Assembly: GCA_025774615.1 (NCBI GenBank) | Contig: JALGVQ010000034.1 | Location: 1-16,994 of the forward strand | Length of the DNA stretch: 16,994 nucleotides | Source of the DNA: a bacterium | Lineage (GTDB): Bacteria > Blakebacterota > Blakebacteria > Blakebacterales > Blakebacteraceae | Direction: 5' to 3' | Shown: piece after piece, positions 14,211-16,994 of the stretch | Numbering within the stretch: position 1 is the first letter of the stretch | Layout of the letters: each line of letters starts with the position of its first letter | Notes under the pieces: generated by a model | What the model saw: only the letters and a program-made list of their open reading frames with translations | What the model was told of the DNA's origin: nothing | Databases searched by the model: none | Program-made: the position numbers and the translations under genes

Positions 14211-14871
14211 ACGGGTTATAACAGCACCAGAGCTGCCTGCCGGTGATACCCTGACACAGGCCATGGCCGGCATCGGCATGAACTTTGCCGCGTCCCCGAT
14301 TGAGAATCCGAACATCGAGGACACTCTTCTGGCTGCGTCCCGCGAAGGCATGGATAACGATGACCTTCGTGTCCTGTCGATTCTGGTGAACTGGCTGGGT
14401 ATACACCACCCCTGGATCAATGCTGACAGATTGGTCCGCACAGTCTCCCATCAGGACTCAGAGCGAATTCAGGCCTTCTGGGCAGCTGTCTCTCAGTGGC
14501 TTATTTCAGACCGGCGCTTCGTGCGCCTCGGCAAAATGTATCGTGGTCATGATGTAGATCTTCTCCGGGTCGGTTCCGCTTTTCAGATTCGACGTCGAGG
14601 AGAGGATTCCCGATTCTCACACACAGTTTTACGTGTGCCGTCCGATATCCTTCGGGTACGTCCATCCGATATCCTGACCGTGAAAGAACTAGCCCGCATG
14701 CATGCGACCTATCGAGAGAGGATCCGAAACGGACCGAGCTACCGTGCCGATATGTGGGCCGCTCTGGCTCGGGATCCATCATTATCGGTCGCTGAACTCG
14801 CCCGTCAGACCTATGGAAGCTTTGCGACTGCCTGGCAGGTGAAACAAGATCACAATCTCCTGACCGGGTGA
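14200..14871 (+). CDS. Uncharacterised HTH-like protein paired with the nucleotidyltransferase
   Basis: The 223-residue soluble protein starts 11 bp before the upstream stop and has a good AGGGAG ribosome binding site eight bases before ATG 14200, so it is translationally coupled. Visible parts are a helical segment with a possible winged helix at 52-115 (DNDDLRVLSILVNWLGIHHP ... WLISDRRFVRLGKMY) and a C-terminal HTH-like helix pair at 184-215 (DMWAALARDPSLSVAELARQ, then TYGSFATAWQVK). I recognise no named family. The tandem of a GAS..DxD nucleotidyltransferase-like gene and an overlapping HTH-like gene resembles toxin-antitoxin architecture. The HTH-like product is the obvious candidate to bind the palindrome at 13920-13952. 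The gene ends 18 bp before an insertion sequence and appears intact. Confidence 0.65.
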   Translation: MAYKRVITAPELPAGDTLTQAMAGIGMNFAASPIENPNIEDTLLAASREGMDNDDLRVLSILVNWLGIHHPWINADRLVRTVSHQDSERIQAFWAAVSQWLISDRRFVRLGKMYRGHDVDLLRVGSAFQIRRRGEDSRFSHTVLRVPSDILRVRPSDILTVKELARMHATYRERIRNGPSYRADMWAALARDPSLSVAELARQTYGSFATAWQVKQDHNLLTG

Positions 14872-14889
14872 TGGGAATTGGTGCTTCCT

Positions 14890-14907
14890 CTAGCCTGAAT
14901 TTTCGCC
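14890..14907 (+). repeat. Left terminal inverted repeat of the insertion sequence
   Basis: CTAGCCTGAATTTTCGCC matches the reverse complement of 16977-16994 at 18 of 18 positions. The repeat lies 18 bp beyond the stop codon of the upstream gene and 32 bp beyond the transposase stop. Confidence 0.9.
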
Positions 14908-14919
14908 GAAGGGAATTAC

Positions 14920-14927
14920 ACCCTAAT
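14920..14927 (+). repeat. Subterminal ACCCTAAT motif, left end
   Basis: ACCCTAAT starts 30 bases in from the left tip. An inverted copy lies at the same distance from the right tip (16957-16964). It is probably part of the transposase binding site. Confidence 0.6.
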
Positions 14928-14939
14928 TTTAGCACTCAC

Positions 14940-16685
14940 CTACCTGATTTCCACATGCAGGCGCCGGCCACCCCACCAGGGCACTGAGGGGGTGACATCA
15001 AGTATTTCACTTGCCAGAAGGATGGGATGGTGAGCCATGCGGCGGATACGGACCCTAACCTCTTTGTCTGTAACCGTAACCCGGGCCGGTGCGTTCAGGA
15101 AGCGACGAAAGATCTGTTTGGGCTGTGATCTCTCAAACCTTTCCAACTTCCAGGCCAGCCGGCGATAGAGAGCGTTGGCAGTCAGGGTAAGCATCATGTC
15201 GAAATCAACCTGGATGGCGATGGCGGAACTGAGGGCGTCGAGATGAAAGAAGCCTATATTCTCGGCGATACTGTTCTCTATCAGCATGCGGCGTGCATAG
15301 CGATCAACCAGATCAACAGGTTTTATCTCATAGTCATTGGTTAAAAAGAGAGTGGGTTCTTCACGTCCGAGCCCCCGCACAGCGATTTGCCTCAGAGGGT
15401 TCTTCACATCTTTCAACGATACGGGCCTCTCCGTATAGTGGACGTTCCGATAGCGTCGCCCATAGCCGGAGAGCTTCATACCTGTCCACGCAGAAGCGGG
15501 CAGCTGACGGAGATCGCGAACAATGGCAGGGCCCCTGCGGCGCAGGGTGATGAAGAGGATGTCCAGTTTATCCAGACGGTCCAGCACATCATAGGTAGTC
15601 AGCTTGGAGTCAAAAACCAGATGAGGGGGCAAAGTCCCCCGGGTCTCTTTCCAGTAGTCCACAAAGCGCAGTATTTCATGGGCAGCATCGTCCTTGCGGA
15701 CGGTGGCATTGGCATAACACAGCACGTGTGAATCGTTGTCCTGGACCAGGAAGGCCAGCACAGACTGCTCACTGCGGGAGCGGCGCGAGATATAGTTTTT
15801 GTCCAGCATCGCCTCCTCTCCCCGGTGTGGGATAGCGTGGAAATCAAGGTTGAAGCTCTCACCGGGTAAAAGCCCTGAGCGGGTCAGGGCCCCGGTGTAG
15901 CTGGCCAGAATCGAGGCGGTCATATCCCGTGTGATACGGTAGCTGTAGGTGGAAAGCGCCGTGGTCTTGGGAAGAGCGTTAATGCCGGCAAAGAGGGCAA
16001 ACCCCGGGTCAGCACAGACATCCATTACATGAGAGATCCGCTCCCTGCCGGTGAGTTTGAGCGAGAGCAGGGATAGTACCGACTGCAGGGCAGGGATCAT
16101 CTGGGAACCGGGGAGCCCTGCCCGTCGGATCCAGCCCTCTATACCCCACTCTACAAGAGTCGGCACGAACAGGAACAGCCCACCACCTTCGGTCTCAAAG
16201 GAAGCAAACTTCTTCCAATCCAACTGGCGCACATCGGCAAGCTCGGCTTGTTCAGGCCGTGGTAGCGACGGTCGTTCATCCCCACTGCGGCGCGGGAGTC
16301 TGGTGAATCCTTCTTCCTGTAAGATCTGATAAATAACCGTATGGCTTACGCTCACGCCTTCGATTCGTAGCGCTTCCTGGATATCGTAGACAGAGTAGTT
16401 CTGCTTGCGCAGTTGGATGACTCTGTCACGGACAGCATCACGTTTGGGAGCTCTCTTGGGACCACGTTTGACGGCAGTAAAGAACTCCAGGTGCCCGGCA
16501 CGCAGTTCGCGACTCAGAGAGTAGATGGTGGAGGTGGCTAAACCGAAGCGAGCGGCGACCTCAGCCGCAGGCACGCCTTCCACGATGTAGGCACGCATGG
16601 CCTCGTACTGGCGTTGTTTAGCGGTTACCGGCTGCAGAAAGTAGTCTGCGCCAGCCTTTTGATTAGCTCTTATTCCTTTAGTCAT
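14940..16685 (-). CDS. DDE transposase of the IS4-like superfamily with N-terminal HTH domains
   Basis: The 581-residue protein begins with two HTH-like units: residues 22-62 (EGVPAAEVAARFGLATSTIY) and about 83-130 (NYSVYDIQEALRIEGVSVSH). They are expected to bind the terminal repeats. The catalytic RNase H-like core has D281 in FNLDFHAIPH, D359 in HLVFDSKL, and E470 in a Y463-x2-R466-x3-E470 arrangement (YARRMLIENSIAENIGFF). This is the Y-R-E signature of IS4-type transposases, although the usual Lys seven residues after E470 is Ile477. A beta-rich insertion domain lies between the second D and the E. Length is intact with no frameshift. It would catalyse cut-and-paste movement of the element. 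The exact IS family is not assigned. Confidence 0.88.
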   Translation of the reverse strand: MTKGIRANQKAGADYFLQPVTAKQRQYEAMRAYIVEGVPAAEVAARFGLATSTIYSLSRELRAGHLEFFTAVKRGPKRAPKRDAVRDRVIQLRKQNYSVYDIQEALRIEGVSVSHTVIYQILQEEGFTRLPRRSGDERPSLPRPEQAELADVRQLDWKKFASFETEGGGLFLFVPTLVEWGIEGWIRRAGLPGSQMIPALQSVLSLLSLKLTGRERISHVMDVCADPGFALFAGINALPKTTALSTYSYRITRDMTASILASYTGALTRSGLLPGESFNLDFHAIPHRGEEAMLDKNYISRRSRSEQSVLAFLVQDNDSHVLCYANATVRKDDAAHEILRFVDYWKETRGTLPPHLVFDSKLTTYDVLDRLDKLDILFITLRRRGPAIVRDLRQLPASAWTGMKLSGYGRRYRNVHYTERPVSLKDVKNPLRQIAVRGLGREEPTLFLTNDYEIKPVDLVDRYARRMLIENSIAENIGFFHLDALSSAIAIQVDFDMMLTLTANALYRRLAWKLERFERSQPKQIFRRFLNAPARVTVTDKEVRVRIRRMAHHPILLASEILDVTPSVPWWGGRRLHVEIR

Positions 16686-16687
16686 AG

Positions 16688-16706
16688 TAACATTTAATAT
16701 ATGTTA
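16688..16706. promoter_or_regulatory. Inverted repeat just upstream of the transposase start
   Basis: TAACAT (16688-16693) and ATGTTA (16701-16706) form a six-pair stem with an AT-only seven-base loop, two bases upstream of the transposase ATG. It touches the predicted -10 and lies where a ribosome binding site would be. It could be an operator or an mRNA hairpin limiting transposase synthesis. Confidence 0.45.
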
Positions 16707-16735
16707 TATTACGACACTCTGGGATCACAGGACAA
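16706..16735 (-). promoter_or_regulatory. Possible promoter of the transposase gene
   Basis: On the minus strand, TTGTCC (plus 16730-16735) and TAATAT (plus 16706-16711) are spaced by 18 bp. Both are moderate matches. No Shine-Dalgarno sequence lies between this promoter and ATG 16685. Confidence 0.35.
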
Positions 16736-16956
16736 AGCAAACCCCATCATGTGCTTCTTAAATGCCCTTATTAGGCCATATTATGGCTTACGAGATAATA
16801 ACATGTAGGGCGTGCGTTCGGTGACACCTGGAACATATATGTGCAATTCTCTATTATTGATAATGTATATATTACCTAACTACTTCATCAGCATTCTCAT
16901 TACATCAGGCAGTATCAATGCACGATAGCACACAGATGGCGTAGAACTTGTTTCAG

Positions 16957-16964
16957 ATTAGGGT
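16957..16964 (-). repeat. Subterminal ACCCTAAT motif, right end
   Basis: ATTAGGGT on the plus strand is the inverted partner of 14920-14927 and ends 30 bases from the right tip. Identical offset at both ends supports a role in end recognition. Confidence 0.6.
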
Positions 16965-16976
16965 ATAACTATGCCT

Positions 16977-16994
16977 GGCGAAAATTCAGGCTAG
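16977..16994 (-). repeat. Right terminal inverted repeat of the insertion sequence
   Basis: GGCGAAAATTCAGGCTAG is the exact reverse complement of the left repeat. The last base of the window is the last base of this repeat. Confidence 0.9.

Larger units (their letters stand above)
16686..16976. other. AT-rich non-coding right part of the insertion sequence
   Basis: I see no credible gene in these 291 bases. The region is much more AT-rich than the rest of the window. It holds the transposase promoter and inverted repeat (entered separately) and several short palindromes such as GCCAT-ATT-ATGGC (16775-16787) and ATTAT-TG-ATAAT. It may contain transposase-binding or regulatory sites. Confidence 0.5.
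14890..16994. mobile_element. Complete insertion sequence with 18-bp terminal inverted repeats
   Basis: The element is bounded by CTAGCCTGAATTTTCGCC (14890-14907) and its exact reverse complement (16977-16994). A second shared motif, ACCCTAAT, occurs inverted exactly 30 bases from each end. One transposase gene fills most of it on the minus strand, leaving about 290 bp of AT-rich non-coding DNA between the gene and the right repeat. The outer CTAG is itself palindromic. The true inverted repeat may therefore begin at GCCTGAA with CTAG as a 4-bp target duplication; the right flank is outside the window, so this cannot be resolved. Confidence 0.88.

Noticed and set aside
1-16994. CRISPR arrays, tRNA or rRNA genes
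   Set aside because: No regularly spaced direct repeats and no tRNA- or rRNA-like segments were found on reading through the intergenic regions.

Overview
The window suggests a Gram-negative-type, probably anaerobic or facultatively anaerobic bacterium with GC-rich coding DNA. The evidence is an oxygen-independent class II (B12-dependent) ribonucleotide reductase, sigma70-like promoters and an Mrp/Mbh-type cation antiporter operon laid out in the archaeal/anaerobe order. A deltaproteobacterium-like or candidate-phylum origin is possible, but no marker gene here fixes the taxonomy. Layout: (1) 1-120 is the 3' end of an unrecognised + strand gene, followed by a stand-alone receiver-domain protein (143-526) that converges on a GAF/HATPase sensor-kinase-like protein (523-1725, minus). 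Their stop codons share one CTAG inside an 18-bp perfect palindrome, and the kinase has Arg where the phosphoacceptor His is expected. (2) 2032-4839 is nrdJ. Its promoter (TTGACT-16-TATAGT) carries an NrdR-box-like element filling the whole spacer, and a long near-perfect hairpin overlaps its stop codon. (3) 4888-5565 (minus) is a DtxR/MntR-family metalloregulator with MntR-type ligands. A TTAG..CTAA operator lies over its own start codon, and the predicted transcript is leaderless. A divergent small winged-helix/coiled-coil protein of unknown role follows (5705-6196). (4) 6388-13813 is a compact ten-gene operon: mrpE, mrpF, mrpG, a fused MbhD/MbhE-like protein (equivalent to the MrpA C-terminus), mrpB, mrpC, mrpD, a second NuoL/MrpA-like antiporter subunit, an 82-residue two-helix protein, and a third NuoL/M/N-type subunit. 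This is the mbhA-H gene order without the hydrogenase genes, extended by two additional proton-channel-type subunits. Overlapping start and stop codons suggest translational coupling and assembly into one membrane complex exchanging Na+ and H+. (5) 13912-14871 is a toxin-antitoxin-like two-gene unit: an apparently internally shortened nucleotidyltransferase-like protein overlapping a 223-residue unknown protein. It is driven from a promoter embedded in a perfect inverted repeat that includes the start codon. (6) 14890-16994 is a complete insertion sequence with perfect 18-bp terminal inverted repeats and one 581-residue IS4-superfamily-type DDE transposase. The window stops exactly on its outer end. 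The first four blocks look like ordinary chromosomal housekeeping genes. The last two are accessory DNA placed just after the antiporter operon.
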